DNA of 64,000 nt from NCBI RefSeq assembly GCF_003574395.1, contig NZ_QMJY01000014.1, forward strand, positions 50,395 through 114,394, given 5' to 3'. The DNA is from Tabrizicola thermarum (GTDB taxonomy: Bacteria > Pseudomonadota > Alphaproteobacteria > Rhodobacterales > Rhodobacteraceae). A program made the translations under genes and the position numbers. The notes under the pieces were generated by a model. The model saw only the letters and a list, made by a program, of their open reading frames with translations, ran no database searches and was not told the DNA's origin. Below are positions 52,172 through 61,425 of this stretch, piece after piece. How positions within the stretch are numbered: the stretch's first letter is position 1; each line of letters begins with the position of its first letter.

Positions 52172-52811
52172 ATGGCCGATACCCTTGACGCAGTCCGAAT
52201 CGGGGCGGCCCATAACACGCTTGCCGCGGCACTTCATCTGGACGCCAAGGGCTGAAAGGTCGGCGTTTTCGGACAGGCCGCCACGGCAGGCGGGGTGGCG
52301 ACGACCGGGGGGCATACCCTTACCGGCTTCCGCCACGACTGGGCGGCAATGAACCTGTCGCTATTTGCCGGAAGCCCTTTTTCAAAGCGTATGGCACGGA
52401 ACTGGCCCGCTGCGCCTGCGAAAATGTCCGGAGGACCGGCTGCTCTCCTCATCCTTCGTCGATGGCAGATAGGCGGGCGTTTCGACCCTGGGCGACCAAC
52501 CCCTCGCCACCTTCCGTGCGCTCTCGCCCAGGGACGCCGCGACCTTCCAGGACATGACCAGCCGTTTCGGGGCCAAGGCTCCGCGCCTCTTCGGGCTTCT
52601 CGGGTCCGAGATGCAGATTCGTGCATTTGCATATTTCATGCTCAAAACATTGCGCGCCAAGGGCTTGGCGGGCTCGATGGACAGGGTCCGGTTCCTGCTG
52701 TCGCAACCCCGTTCCTGGCTTGAAGAAACGTTCGAGCACCCGCACATCCGTGCGCTGCCCGGCGCCTGGGGGATGCGCCTGGACTTCGCCCCCGATGTCG
52801 CGGGCGGCCGG
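52172..52811 (+). pseudogene. Decayed NAD(P)/FAD oxidoreductase (phytoene-dehydrogenase-like)
   Basis: The frame begins at ATG 52172 and reads ADTLDAVRIGAAHNTLAAALHL, hits an in-frame TGA at 52253 where TGG would restore DAKGWKVGVFG, then continues ATTGGHTLTGFRHDWAAMNLSLF. A frameshift in the T-run near 52376-52381 is needed to read on (FFKAYGTELAR), and another restores GVSTLGDQPLATFRALSPRD and SRFGAKAPRLFGLLGSEM to EETFEHPHIRALPGAWGM near 52765. It then stops against a permease fragment. About 210 of about 500 residues survive. It is opposite in strand to the related truncated ORF at 50948. Confidence 0.75.
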
Positions 52812-52816
52812 GGACG

Positions 52817-53098
52817 ATGGGGCGCGAGATCCTGCCCAACGTCCTGCCGACCATCACCGACCTTCTGACCCTTGAAATGGGCATCGCGGTCATCGTCGAG
52901 GCCATCCCGTCCTGTGTGATCCTCTCCATCTCCACCGACGACCCCACCTTGGGCGGCATGATCGCCGAAGGCCGCTCCTCGATCCACCAGGCCTGGTGGA
53001 TCCTTGACTTACCGCTCGTCACCCTGCTCATCACCGTCCTCTCCTTCACTCAACTCGGCGAAGGCTTGAAGGACCGTTTCGACCCGGTGCTGCGATGA
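52817..53098 (+). pseudogene. C-terminal fragment of a dipeptide/oligopeptide ABC permease (DppC-like)
   Basis: About 93 codons start REILPNVLPTITDLLTLEMGIAVIVEA and finish SFTQLGEGLKDRFDPVLR, which is the conserved EAA-loop region to C-terminus of DppC/OppC permeases. The first about 190 residues are missing, replaced by the FAD oxidoreductase remnant. The stop overlaps the ATG of the next fragment, preserving the original dppC-dppD junction. Confidence 0.75.
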
Positions 53099-53445
53099 GT
53101 TACCTCGCCATCCGCAACCTCTCGGTCCGGCTGCGCAAGGGCCCGACCCCCTGCGCCGAGTATCCCTTGACGTGGCCAGGGGCGGGGTGCGGGGGCTGGT
53201 GGGAGTATCCGGCGAGGGCAAGTCGATGACCGGCAAGGCGGTGCTGGGCATCCTGCCGCCCTCCGTCGAAGTGACCGAGGGCGAAATCCTGCTCGACGGG
53301 ACCGATCTTCTCAAGCTGCCCCTCAAAGACCGCCGCCGCAGCATCGGAGCCGTGGCGGCGCTGATCCCGCAGGACCCGCTGACTGCGCTGAACCCCAGCC
53401 ACCGCATCGCCACGCAGATCACCGATCGGCTCGTCGACAGCCTCG
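53095..53445 (+). pseudogene. N-terminal fragment of a dipeptide ABC ATP-binding protein (DppD-like), frameshifted
   Basis: It begins MSYLAIRNLSVRLRK at 53095. After about 23 codons a frameshift is needed to read LDVARGGVRGLVGVSGEGKSMTGKAVLG, a Walker A, then IPQDPLTALNPSHRIATQI, the Q-loop. The gene is cut before the signature and Walker B motifs and joined to a monooxygenase fragment. It cannot make a functional ATPase. Confidence 0.75.
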
Positions 53446-53446
53446 G

Positions 53447-53925
53447 GTGGAGCGGAACATCGTCGCTGGCTGGAACAAGCCCGAGTATGCGGCGCTTGGC
53501 CTGACGCTGCCCGACGACCACGAACCCCGCTGCGCCTATGCGCAGGAATGGTTCGACCTGGTGCGCAAGCTCTGGACCTCGGACGACCATTTCGATTGGA
53601 ACGGAACCTATTTCAAGGCCCGGCGAGTGAAAGGTGACCCCAAGCCCCTGCGCGGGACGATTCCGATCATCAACGCCGCGGGCAGCCCCGAGGGCCGCGA
53701 GTTTGCAACCGACAACGCCAACTTCCTGTTCACTCCGGCCATCGACCTTGACCGGTCCAGGGGCGAAATCGCCGAGCTGAAGGAACAGGCCCGCGCCAAG
53801 GGCCGCGAGGTGAACGTTTTGACCTTCTCCCATGTCATCTGCCGCCCGACCGAGGCCGAAGCCAAGGCCTTCGCCGACGACACCACCGTGCAGAACGCCG
53901 ACACCGAAGCGGTGGACATGCTGAA
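53447..53925 (+). pseudogene. Internal fragment of an LLM-class flavin-dependent monooxygenase
   Basis: About 160 codons read ERNIVAGWNKPEYAALGLTLPDDHEPRCAYAQEWF, then KLWTSDDHFDWNGTYF and TIPIINAAGSPEGREFATDNANFLF, a bacterial luciferase-like (SsuD/NtaA-type) monooxygenase core. The N-terminal about 170 and C-terminal about 120 residues are missing. The frame continues past the homology for about 250 codons antisense to the argO and ACT genes, which is not coding. The upstream junction at about 53445 joins it to the ABC ATPase remnant. Confidence 0.7.
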
Positions 53926-53971
53926 ACACCGGGGCCGGACGCCGGGGCCGACCTGTCAGCCACCGCAACGC

Positions 53972-54577
53972 TTACGTCCCAAGCGCCAGCCCAAAGGCAA
54001 GCGCCCACATCGTCACCCCGACGCCGACCTCCAGCCAGACCCAGGCCGAGGCCTTCGCAAAGACCGGACCCAGCGACCGTGCCCCGAACCCCAGCGCGGT
54101 GAAGAAGCTCAGCGACGCGCAAGCCGCCGCCACGCCGAACACCGCCTGATGCGGCGCATGTTGGGCCGAGATCGACCCGATCAGCACCACCGTATCCAGA
54201 TAGACATGCGGGTTGGCCCAGGTCAGCACCAGACAGGTCGCCAGCACCGTCCCCAGCGGCGCCGATCCCGCACCGGACGGCCGCAATGCCTCACCACCCT
54301 GCCAGGCGGCCCGGAACCGCAGCGCGCCATAGACCAGCAGGAACGCCACCCCCAGCCAGCGCATCGCCTCACCGAACCACGGCACCGCCGCGCTCAGCGA
54401 CCCGAACCCTGCCACGCCCGCGCCGATCAGCACCGCATCCGAGATCGCACAGACCGCCACCACCGGCCCCACATGCTCGCGCCGCAAACCCTGCCGCAGC
54501 ACGAAGGCATTCTGCGCCCCGATCGCAAGGATCAGGCTCAGCGCGACCAGATAGCCGTTGACCGCCGCCTCAAGCAC
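53972..54577 (-). CDS. LysE/ArgO-family amino-acid exporter
   Basis: A 201-residue protein with five to six spans. The opening LSLILAIGAQNAFVLRQGLRREHV and the later LTWANPHVYLDTVVLIGSISAQ are the LysE/ArgO signatures. It exports basic amino acids (arginine, lysine). A GTG at 54577 gives the canonical N-terminus and overlaps the end of the ACT-domain gene by eight bases. With that gene it is divergent from an ArgP-like regulator, the classical arrangement. Confidence 0.9.
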   Translation of the reverse strand: MLEAAVNGYLVALSLILAIGAQNAFVLRQGLRREHVGPVVAVCAISDAVLIGAGVAGFGSLSAAVPWFGEAMRWLGVAFLLVYGALRFRAAWQGGEALRPSGAGSAPLGTVLATCLVLTWANPHVYLDTVVLIGSISAQHAPHQAVFGVAAACASLSFFTALGFGARSLGPVFAKASAWVWLEVGVGVTMWALAFGLALGT

Positions 54578-54953
54578 CCGACAGCCCCCGCAACGCCGCC
54601 ATCGCGTCCTCCCGCCGTTCCCAAGGCACGAACAGGTGGTCGTGGTGATAGCCCGCAATCACGTTGCAGCTGATCCCCTCGCGGCCCAGCGCCTCGGCAA
54701 AGGCCGCCGTCAGTCCCACCGCCGCCAGGTCCGATTGCACCGTCAGACTGATCCGCGCCCAAGGGTCCGAGGCGATCCCCGCGGCCTGCATCTCGGCAAG
54801 CCGGGCAATCAGGGTCGGCCCTTCATCCTCGGCCACCGTGGCGAAGGGCTGGAACGCCAGCGCCCCACCCGGCCAGACGGCATAGCCGTAGGGCTCGGAA
54901 TGCAGCACCGGCTCCATCGACCGCAACAGCACGCCCAGATCCGTCTCCGCCAT
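54570..54953 (-). CDS. ACT-domain protein
   Basis: A 127-residue protein with a C-terminal ACT-like domain (ARISLTVQSDLAAVGLTAAFAEALGREGISCNVIAGYHHDHLFVP), the type seen in small CASTOR/ACT_7 proteins that bind amino acids. It is coupled to the exporter gene downstream. It may sense arginine or lysine to modulate export; this is context-based. Confidence 0.82.
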   Translation of the reverse strand: MAETDLGVLLRSMEPVLHSEPYGYAVWPGGALAFQPFATVAEDEGPTLIARLAEMQAAGIASDPWARISLTVQSDLAAVGLTAAFAEALGREGISCNVIAGYHHDHLFVPWERREDAMAALRGLSGA

Positions 54954-55007
54954 CCCGACCTCCCTGCCTTTTCCCTTGACCTACGGACCTGCCTTGCCAA
55001 ACTCCAG

Positions 55008-55030
55008 TTAATCTTCCTGTCGTCGATTAA
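55008..55030. promoter_or_regulatory. T-N11-A operator of the ArgP-like LysR regulator
   Basis: TTAATC (55008-55013) and GATTAA (55025-55030) form a perfect six-base inverted repeat with an 11-base spacer, the consensus LysR T-N11-A layout. It lies nine bases before the argP start and in the shared 86-base region with the ACT/argO operon. Confidence 0.7.
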
Positions 55031-55039
55031 GCACAGCTA

Positions 55040-55918
55040 ATGCTGGACCCCGCGCATCTCGCCACCCTTGCCGCCGTTCATCGCCGCGGGTCCTTTGACC
55101 TTGCGGCAGCCGAACTGCACCTCACGGCCTCCGCCATCTCCCAGCGGATCAAGGCCCTGGAGGAGCGGACCGGCGCGCTTCTCATCCGTCGCGGCACCCC
55201 CTGCACCGCGACCGAGACCGGGCTGCGTCTGATCCGCCACCATGACGAGATCGCCCTCCTTGAACGCGCGCTGGACCAGGAGCTTGGCCTTGCCGCCGGC
55301 CCCGCCACCCTGCGCATCGCGGTCAATGCCGACAGCCTTGCGACCTTCGTGATCCCCGCGCTGGCCGCGACCGACGGGCTGCTCTTCGACCTCGTCATCG
55401 ACGACCAGGACGTCAGCCAGGACTGGCTGCGGCGCGGCGAGGTCGTGGCGGCCATCACCGCGCATCCCGGCCCGCTGCAAGGCTGCGACACGATCCCCCT
55501 GGGCGCCCTGCGCTACCGCGCTACCGCCTCGCCCGCCTATGTCCGGCGCTGGTTTTCCGATGGCGTGACCGCCGAGGCGATGGCAGCAGCGCCCGCCCTG
55601 ACCTTTTCCGACAAGGACCGGCTGCAAACCCGCTGGGCCGCTGCGCGGGTCCCCGGCCTGACCCGCCCGCTACTGCCCACGCATCGCATGGCCTCGTCCC
55701 ACGCCTTCGTCGACGCCTGCCGGGCGGGCCTTGGCTGGGCCATGAATCCCGAACCCCTCGTCACGCGCCTGCTGGCCGACGGCAACCTGGTAGAGCTGAT
55801 CCCCGACACACCCCTTGACGTGGCGCTTTACTGGCAATTCACCCGGCTTTCGGCCCCGTCCCTTGCCCCTGTGACCGAGGCGATCCGCCGGGCGGCACGG
55901 GCAAGTCTGGTGGCCTGA
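55040..55918 (+). CDS. LysR-family regulator ArgP/LysG-like
   Basis: A 292-residue LTTR beginning MLDPAHLATLAAVHRRGSFDLAAAELHLTASAISQRIKALEERTGALLIRR, closely following the ArgP (IciA)/LysG pattern, with the effector domain from about residue 90. It likely activates the divergent exporter gene when lysine or arginine accumulates. It is the only gene on its strand here, and the operator lies just upstream. Confidence 0.9.
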   Translation: MLDPAHLATLAAVHRRGSFDLAAAELHLTASAISQRIKALEERTGALLIRRGTPCTATETGLRLIRHHDEIALLERALDQELGLAAGPATLRIAVNADSLATFVIPALAATDGLLFDLVIDDQDVSQDWLRRGEVVAAITAHPGPLQGCDTIPLGALRYRATASPAYVRRWFSDGVTAEAMAAAPALTFSDKDRLQTRWAAARVPGLTRPLLPTHRMASSHAFVDACRAGLGWAMNPEPLVTRLLADGNLVELIPDTPLDVALYWQFTRLSAPSLAPVTEAIRRAARASLVA

Positions 55919-55993
55919 AACGGATCGGGCCGGGACTGACGCCAGCCCCGGCCCGTGACATCAGACAGGGTCGGCAATCCGCCGACGGCTCCG

Positions 55994-56734
55994 TCAAAGC
56001 TGCGCGGCCACGTCCTCGGGCACGTCGAAGTTATGCGTCACGGTCTGGACGTCGTCGTCCTCTTCCAGAAGATCGATCAACCGCATCAGCTTCTGCGCGG
56101 TCTCCAGATCCACCTCGGTGCGCGACTGCGGCCGCCAGACCAGCTTGGATTCCGTCGATTCCCCCAGCGTCTTTTCCAGCGCGTCCGACACTTCGGACAG
56201 GTTCTCGACCTTGCAATAGATCCAGTGGCCGTCCTCGTCCGAATCCACATCGTCCGCCCCGGCTTCCAGCGCCGCCATCATCACGTCATCGGCCGAGCCG
56301 ACCGAGGCCGGATAGGAAATCTCGCCCACCCGGTCGAAACTGTGGCTGACCGAGCCGGTCGTGCCAAGGTTCCCGCCGCATTTGGTGAAATAGCTCCGCA
56401 CATTCGACGCGGTGCGGTTCAGGTTGTCGGTCATCGCCTCGACGATGATCGCGATGCCGTTCACGCCGTACCCCTCATAGCGGATTTCCGTGTAATCCGC
56501 CCCCTCGCCCATCTGCGACTTCTTGATCGCGCGGTCGATCACGTCCTTCGGCATCGAGGCCGCTTTCGCCGCCTTCACCGCCAGACGCAGGCGCGGGTTC
56601 ATGTCAGGGTCGGGCATCCCCATCTTGGCCGCGACGGTGATTTCCTTCGACAGCTTGGAAAACATCTTGGACCGCAGCTTGTCCTGCTTGCCCTTGCGAT
56701 GCTGGATGTTCGCCCATTTCGAATGGCCTGCCAT
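55994..56734 (-). CDS. YebC/PmpR family regulatory protein
   Basis: A 246-residue YebC protein: [32 protein letters not shown] is the invariant N-terminus, followed by the three-domain fold and an acidic C-terminus. YebC proteins were described as transcription regulators and more recently as helpers of translation through proline stretches. ATG 56734 is fixed by the MAGHSKW start. It is often near ruvC in proteobacteria; here ruvC is about 4 kb away on the other strand. Confidence 0.96.
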   Translation of the reverse strand: MAGHSKWANIQHRKGKQDKLRSKMFSKLSKEITVAAKMGMPDPDMNPRLRLAVKAAKAASMPKDVIDRAIKKSQMGEGADYTEIRYEGYGVNGIAIIVEAMTDNLNRTASNVRSYFTKCGGNLGTTGSVSHSFDRVGEISYPASVGSADDVMMAALEAGADDVDSDEDGHWIYCKVENLSEVSDALEKTLGESTESKLVWRPQSRTEVDLETAQKLMRLIDLLEEDDDVQTVTHNFDVPEDVAAQL

Positions 56735-56891
56735 GGCCCTACCCTCGGTCCCGTTTCGGTGATGCGTCCCTCTACACCCGCCGCCGACGAAAGAGCAACC
56801 CCGCCCCGCCACGGCGAAGCCTTCCCCCAAGGATTGTTCCGGGCACAACCTTTGGCTTTGCCTTGGCCAAGATGCCCTGTATGCCGGGTCC

Positions 56892-58142
56892 ATGGTCAAG
56901 GCTCCGACCGCGAAAGCGCTGTTTCCTCTGTCCAAGGCTGCGGAACTGCCCCGCTGGCGGCGCCCCGAGGCGCTTCTTTTCCTCATGGCCGCCGCGCAGC
57001 CGATCAGCTTTGCGACCTGGACCGCGCTTCTGAACAACTTCGTCATCGAGGTCGCGGGCTTCACCGGGAAAGAGATCGGCTGGCTGCACACCGTGCGCGA
57101 GGTGCCGGGGCTTCTGGCTGTCGGGGCGATCCTGGTGCTTCTGGTGCTGCGCGAACAGGTCCTTGCGCTGGTGGCTCTTGCCCTTCTGGGGGCCGCGACG
57201 GCCTTCACCGCCTGGTTTCCGTCCTACATGGGTATCCTGGTCATGACACTCCTGTCCTCGATCGGGTTCCACTACTTCGAGACCGCGAACCAGTCGTTGC
57301 AGATGCAGTGGATCGAAAAGGCGGACGCGCCGCGCGTGCTGGGCCGGATCGTCGCGGCCGGGGCGGGGGCCTCGCTTCTGGCCTATGGGGCGATCGTGCT
57401 TCTCTGGAACCGGCTCGGCCTCGACTACAACACCGTCTACATGGCGGCGGGCGGCCTGACGCTATTGATCGTGGTGTTCGCGGCCCTCGCCTATCCGCAG
57501 TTCCAGGGCGATCACGTCCAGCACAAGCACATGGTCCTGCGCCGTCGCTACTGGCTTTACTATGCGCTTCAGTTGATGGCCGGGGCGCGGCGGCAGATCT
57601 TCGTCGTCTTCGCGGGCTTTATGATGGTCGAGAAGTTCGGGATGCGCGTCAGCGAGATGACCGGGCTGTTGCTGGTGAACTACCTGATCAACATGCTGGT
57701 CGCCCCCTCGATGGGCCGCGCCCTGGGCAAATATGGCGAACGCAACGTGATGGGCTTTGAGTACATCGGCCTCACCATCGTGTTCCTGGCCTATGGCGGG
57801 CTCTACTGGTTCGGCTGGGGGATCGTGATCGCGGGGATACTCTACATACTCGACCAGCTGTTCTTCGCCCTGTCCTTCAGCCTGAAGACCTATTTCCAGA
57901 AGATCGGCGATCCCAGGGACATGGCGCCGACCTCGGCGGTGGCCTTCACGATCAACCATATCGCGGCCGTCTTCCTGCCGGCGGCGCTGGGTTACATGTG
58001 GGCCAGGTCGCCGGATCATGTGTTCCTGCTCGGGGCCGGGATGGCCGTTTTCGCCTTTCTCCTGGTCTGCCTGATCCCCCGGCATCCCGGGCCGGGCAAC
58101 GAAACGGTCTTCTCGCGTGGGCTTCCTGTTCCGGCCGAATAG
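56892..58142 (+). CDS. Major-facilitator-type membrane transporter
   Basis: A 416-residue protein with 11-12 hydrophobic segments in two halves; the central loop at about 200-220 is basic ([15 protein letters not shown]). MFS-like features include the early helix with [27 protein letters not shown] and a conserved turn GRIVAAGAG. The substrate is unknown. It is a single gene, 157 bases past yebC on the opposite strand. Confidence 0.85.
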   Translation: MVKAPTAKALFPLSKAAELPRWRRPEALLFLMAAAQPISFATWTALLNNFVIEVAGFTGKEIGWLHTVREVPGLLAVGAILVLLVLREQVLALVALALLGAATAFTAWFPSYMGILVMTLLSSIGFHYFETANQSLQMQWIEKADAPRVLGRIVAAGAGASLLAYGAIVLLWNRLGLDYNTVYMAAGGLTLLIVVFAALAYPQFQGDHVQHKHMVLRRRYWLYYALQLMAGARRQIFVVFAGFMMVEKFGMRVSEMTGLLLVNYLINMLVAPSMGRALGKYGERNVMGFEYIGLTIVFLAYGGLYWFGWGIVIAGILYILDQLFFALSFSLKTYFQKIGDPRDMAPTSAVAFTINHIAAVFLPAALGYMWARSPDHVFLLGAGMAVFAFLLVCLIPRHPGPGNETVFSRGLPVPAE

Positions 58143-58235
58143 CGGCGCGCAGTCAATGCGGGGTGAACCCGCTGTAACCTGCATTGGGATTTCGCGCGCA
58201 TCGCCTATATTGCGATGCACAAACGGAGGTCCCCC

Positions 58236-58889
58236 ATGTTCTTCACCCGCAAGTCGATGGAAATGGTCACGCCGGACAAGGCCCTGCCCGGCCGGGCCGA
58301 GCCCCTGCCCACGGCCGAGACGCATTTCCTGTCGGGCATCCCGCTGAAATCCACTGTGCCCGAGGGGATGGAACAGGCGATGTTCGGCATGGGCTGCTTC
58401 TGGGGGGTAGAGCGGAAGTTCTGGCAGACCCCCGGCGTCTGGCTGACCATGGTGGGCTATGCCGGCGGCTACACGCCGAACCCGACCTACAAGGAAACCT
58501 GCACCCAGTTGACCGGCCACAACGAAGTGGTCCGCTTGATCTACGACCCCGCCCGCGTCTCCTACGAGGACCTGCTCAAGGTCTTCTGGGAAGGCCATGA
58601 CCCGACGCAGGGAATGCGGCAGGGCAATGATGTGGGCTCGACCTATCGCTCGGGCATCTACACCTACACCGATGAACAACTCGCCGCCGCCAAAGCGTCG
58701 AAAGAGGTCTATGCCCGGGCGCTGAAGGCGGCCGGGATGGGTCCGATCACCACCGAGATCCTCCCTGCCCCGACCTTCTACTTCGCCGAGGACTACCACC
58801 AGCAATACCTGGCCAAGAACCCGGGCGGCTATTGCGGCCTGGGCGGCACCGGCGTCAGCTGCCCCATCGGAACCGGCGTCCGCGCTTGA
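58236..58889 (+). CDS. msrA: Peptide methionine sulfoxide reductase MsrA
   Basis: A 217-residue MsrA. The nucleophile Cys54 lies in [10 protein letters not shown], followed by VGYAGG and [12 protein letters not shown]; resolving cysteines are near the C-terminus ([12 protein letters not shown]). It reduces methionine-S-sulfoxide in proteins. The ATG at 58236 follows GGAGG with normal spacing. The leading about 40 residues fit the E. coli-type long N-terminus. Confidence 0.96.
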   Translation: MFFTRKSMEMVTPDKALPGRAEPLPTAETHFLSGIPLKSTVPEGMEQAMFGMGCFWGVERKFWQTPGVWLTMVGYAGGYTPNPTYKETCTQLTGHNEVVRLIYDPARVSYEDLLKVFWEGHDPTQGMRQGNDVGSTYRSGIYTYTDEQLAAAKASKEVYARALKAAGMGPITTEILPAPTFYFAEDYHQQYLAKNPGGYCGLGGTGVSCPIGTGVRA

Positions 58890-58937
58890 CCCGGGCAGGG
58901 CCGGAGACTATCCGGCCCTGAACCCCGGAGATCGCCC

Positions 58938-59810
58938 ATGCCCACCTATTCCGCCCTCACCACCCTTCCCGGAGAAGAGGCCGCGCAGTCCCTCGCCTCC
59001 GCCATGGAGCGGATGACCCCCGAACCCACCGGCGTCGGCGTCTTCGAGATCGAGGACGGCTCGGGCCTGTGGGAAGTCGGCGCCTATTTCCTCGAGGCGC
59101 CCGATGAAGTGATGCTGGAAGTCCTGGCCACCGCCTTCGGCGCGAAACCCTTCGCCCTGTCCGAACTGCCCGAGGTGGACTGGGTCGCCCATGTCCGCCG
59201 CGAACTCTCGCCCGTGGATGCCGGCCGGTTCTTCGTCTTCGGCAGCCATGACGCGGACAAGGTCCCCCCCGGTCGCGTGCCCCTCCAGATCGAGGCGACG
59301 GTCGCCTTCGGCACCGGCCACCACGGCACGACGCTGGGCTGCCTTCTGGCCTTCGACCGGCTGCTGACCGACGGCTGGCGCCCTGCGAGGGTGGCCGACA
59401 TCGGTTGCGGGACCGCGGTCCTCGCCATGGCCGCCGCATCCACCCTGCCCGATGCGCTGGTCATCGCCAGCGACATCGACCGCGTGGCGGTGGACGTGGC
59501 CGAGGCCAATGTCGCCATCAACAACCTGCAAGGCCGGGTCGAATGCCTTGAAGCAGCCGGCCTCGATCACGACCGAATCAGGGCAGCCGCGCCCTACGAT
59601 CTGATCTTCGCCAACATCCTGAAGGGCCCGCTGATCGACCTTGCCCCCGCCATTGCGACTCACCTCGCAACCGGGGGTAGAGCCATCCTTTCGGGTTTAC
59701 TCGCTGTGCAAGCAGATTCGGTGACGGCGGCTTACGTAGAGGCAGGGCTTTGTCTGCAAAGTCGTGACGATATCGGCGAATGGTCGACGCTTGTTCTACA
59801 AAAGGTTTGA
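58938..59810 (+). CDS. prmA: Ribosomal protein L11 methyltransferase
   Basis: A 290-residue PrmA. An N-terminal substrate-recognition domain (about 1-95) is followed by the SAM-dependent fold: FGTGHHGTTLGCLL, VADIGCGTAVLAMAAA and the NPPF-type variant FANILKGPLIDL. It trimethylates L11. It is 48 bases past msrA on the same strand and may share its transcript. Confidence 0.94.
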   Translation: MPTYSALTTLPGEEAAQSLASAMERMTPEPTGVGVFEIEDGSGLWEVGAYFLEAPDEVMLEVLATAFGAKPFALSELPEVDWVAHVRRELSPVDAGRFFVFGSHDADKVPPGRVPLQIEATVAFGTGHHGTTLGCLLAFDRLLTDGWRPARVADIGCGTAVLAMAAASTLPDALVIASDIDRVAVDVAEANVAINNLQGRVECLEAAGLDHDRIRAAAPYDLIFANILKGPLIDLAPAIATHLATGGRAILSGLLAVQADSVTAAYVEAGLCLQSRDDIGEWSTLVLQKV

Positions 59811-59929
59811 AATAGTGGACAATCCTTGACTGGAAGCCCCTTAGTCCACACCCTGAGTCAGGCGCCGCAATTTCGCCATAAGCATGCGGCAGAAATTAAG
59901 CGTCAGAGCTGCTACTCTGGGTGAAAGAT

Positions 59930-60277
59930 ATGTGGGTCGATCCTAATCTTAATGACTTTTACAGCCGCGTTGCGCGGATCGAGAAGTCCCATGCCAAAGG
60001 CTACGGGTTCGAAGCGCCGGGAACGGTCAGCCGCAAGGTGGCCGGTCGCGGCGGAAGCCGGTTGCTGAAACTGGCCAAGCCGGTCGTGCTGGTCCTTGCG
60101 ATGGGGATCGGCTTGAAGGCGGTGATCCACTACTTCGTCGGGGCCCAGACCTACGAAAACCGTGTCAGCGCCCTTGCGGCGGGCGACGGGTTCGATCCGG
60201 TCGGCGCCTGGCTGATGCAGGCCGACCCGGTCACCCTGTGGCTCTCTGGTCAGATGCAGTCCGTTCTTCCGCGTTGA
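59930..60277 (+). CDS. Hypothetical single-span membrane protein
   Basis: A 115-residue protein: a soluble N-terminal part (VDPNLNDFYSRVARIEKSHAKGYGFEAPG), one membrane helix at about 46-64 (LAKPVVLVLAMGIGLKAVIHYFV), and a periplasmic C-terminal portion. The ATG at 59930 has GGGTGA five bases upstream; a GTG at 59921 would add three residues. The pattern is common to short hypothetical proteins of Rhodobacterales, but no function is known. A strong terminator follows. Confidence 0.75.
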   Translation: MWVDPNLNDFYSRVARIEKSHAKGYGFEAPGTVSRKVAGRGGSRLLKLAKPVVLVLAMGIGLKAVIHYFVGAQTYENRVSALAAGDGFDPVGAWLMQADPVTLWLSGQMQSVLPR

Positions 60278-60313
60278 CCCCAAGCGAATAGTTGCTGCCA
60301 GTTCATTGAAGAA

Positions 60314-60342
60314 GGGCCGCATCTTTCGATGCGGCCCGTTTT
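60314..60342 (+). terminator. Rho-independent terminator
   Basis: A nine-base perfect stem (60314-60322 with 60329-60337), six-base loop and GTTTT tail lie 37 bases after the hypothetical gene. It faces the convergent DUF1127 gene and could serve both directions. Confidence 0.78.
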
Positions 60343-60391
60343 CCGGTTTATTCAGGTCACGTCGCGGCCAGGCTTTCGGCCGGGGTCCGGC

Positions 60392-60595
60392 TCAGCGGCC
60401 GATATCGGCGATGTCACCGCGGCACAGACCGATATCGTCCAGCTCGCGATCCGAAAGTTTGCTCAGCGCCTTGCGCGTCACTCGGGCGTCATTCCAGGCC
60501 CGGAACGTGCGAACGACGTTCGACAGGCCATTGATGGCACGATAGGTGGTGATGGCGCCAAAGGGCGCCGGGCGGGTCGTCTCGACAGCGGCCAT
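60392..60595 (-). CDS. DUF1127 (YjiS-like) small protein
   Basis: A 67-residue protein ending ALSKLSDRELDDIGLCRGDI, the DUF1127 signature, with a short N-terminal extension. ATG 60595 is chosen for the AAGGA nine bases upstream; longer starts at 60604 and 60616 are possible. Arg-rich DUF1127 proteins bind RNA and affect phosphate and carbon metabolism in some alphaproteobacteria. Function here is unknown. Confidence 0.88.
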   Translation of the reverse strand: MAAVETTRPAPFGAITTYRAINGLSNVVRTFRAWNDARVTRKALSKLSDRELDDIGLCRGDIADIGR

Positions 60596-60915
60596 GGCTT
60601 TCATCCTTGTTCTCATACTGCACAGATCGGAGGCTCATTCCTCCATACGCCGCGAAATAGTTGTGCTGCATGTGCAAAGCAAGCCAACAACGAACAAGGC
60701 CGCCATGCAGCCGCTGCATGGCGCGCGTCAGAATTTTGTCATCTTTTTCATAACCTTCCAGCGTGGCTTCTGGAAAGTGTCGCAATACTTGCGCAGAAGG
60801 TCGCTTTCTGCAAGTGCAAAATTCAGCGGCCAGAGACCGGGCTCTGCCGGAAACCCATTGGCGGATGTTCCCTTTTCGTGCTAGCCCTTGTGGCAAGAAT
60901 GACGACGGGGGCAAG
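60596..60915. other. 320-base divergent intergenic region with a 23-base palindrome
   Basis: Between the DUF1127 start and ruvC no coding frame is convincing. At 60701-60723 an 11-base arm CGCCATGCAGC faces its exact complement around one base. A bulged inverted repeat (CTTGCGCAGAA/TTCTGCAAG) lies near 60788-60814. Promoters for both flanking genes must be here, but I could not assign them with confidence. Confidence 0.5.
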
Positions 60916-61425
60916 ATGCGGGTCATCGGCATCGATCCGGGGCTGCGGAACCTGGGCTGGGGCGTGATCGATGTGGCAGGGTCGCGCCTGACCCACGTCG
61001 CCAACGGTATCTGCCATTCCGACGGCGGCGACGGCGATCTGGCGGTGCGGCTTTTGTCGCTTCATTCGCAATTGACAGAAGTTTTACGCACTTGGCAGCC
61101 AGAGGCAGCGGCCGTGGAGCATACTTTCGTCAACAAGGACGCGGTGGCGACGCTGAAACTGGGCCAGGCGCGCGGGATCGCCCTGCTGGTCCCGGCTCAG
61201 TTCGGGCTGGCCGTGGGGGAATATGCCCCGAACGCGGTGAAGAAGACCGTGGTCGGCGTCGGCCACGCAGCCAAGGTGCAGGTCGACCACATGGTCAAAC
61301 TGCAGTTCCCGGGCGCAAGGATTGCCGGGCCGGATGCGGCGGACGCTCTGGCCGTGGCGATCTGCCATGCCCATCACGTCCAGTCCTCGGGTCGGCTGGC
61401 GGCAGCTCTGAGGGCAGCGGAATGA
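60916..61425 (+). CDS. ruvC: Holliday-junction resolvase RuvC
   Basis: A 169-residue Ruv[20 protein letters not shown] holds the first catalytic Asp, [20 protein letters not shown] the Glu, and the C-terminal [17 protein letters not shown] the remaining acidic pair. It resolves Holliday junctions with RuvAB. The ATG at 60916 is the family start. Its stop overlaps ruvA. Confidence 0.97.
   Translation: MRVIGIDPGLRNLGWGVIDVAGSRLTHVANGICHSDGGDGDLAVRLLSLHSQLTEVLRTWQPEAAAVEHTFVNKDAVATLKLGQARGIALLVPAQFGLAVGEYAPNAVKKTVVGVGHAAKVQVDHMVKLQFPGARIAGPDAADALAVAICHAHHVQSSGRLAAALRAAE

Noticed and set aside
52172..53960. Transposon or genomic-island insertion explaining the fragments
   Set aside because: No transposase, terminal inverted repeats or tRNA-associated direct repeats are visible; serial deletion is simpler.
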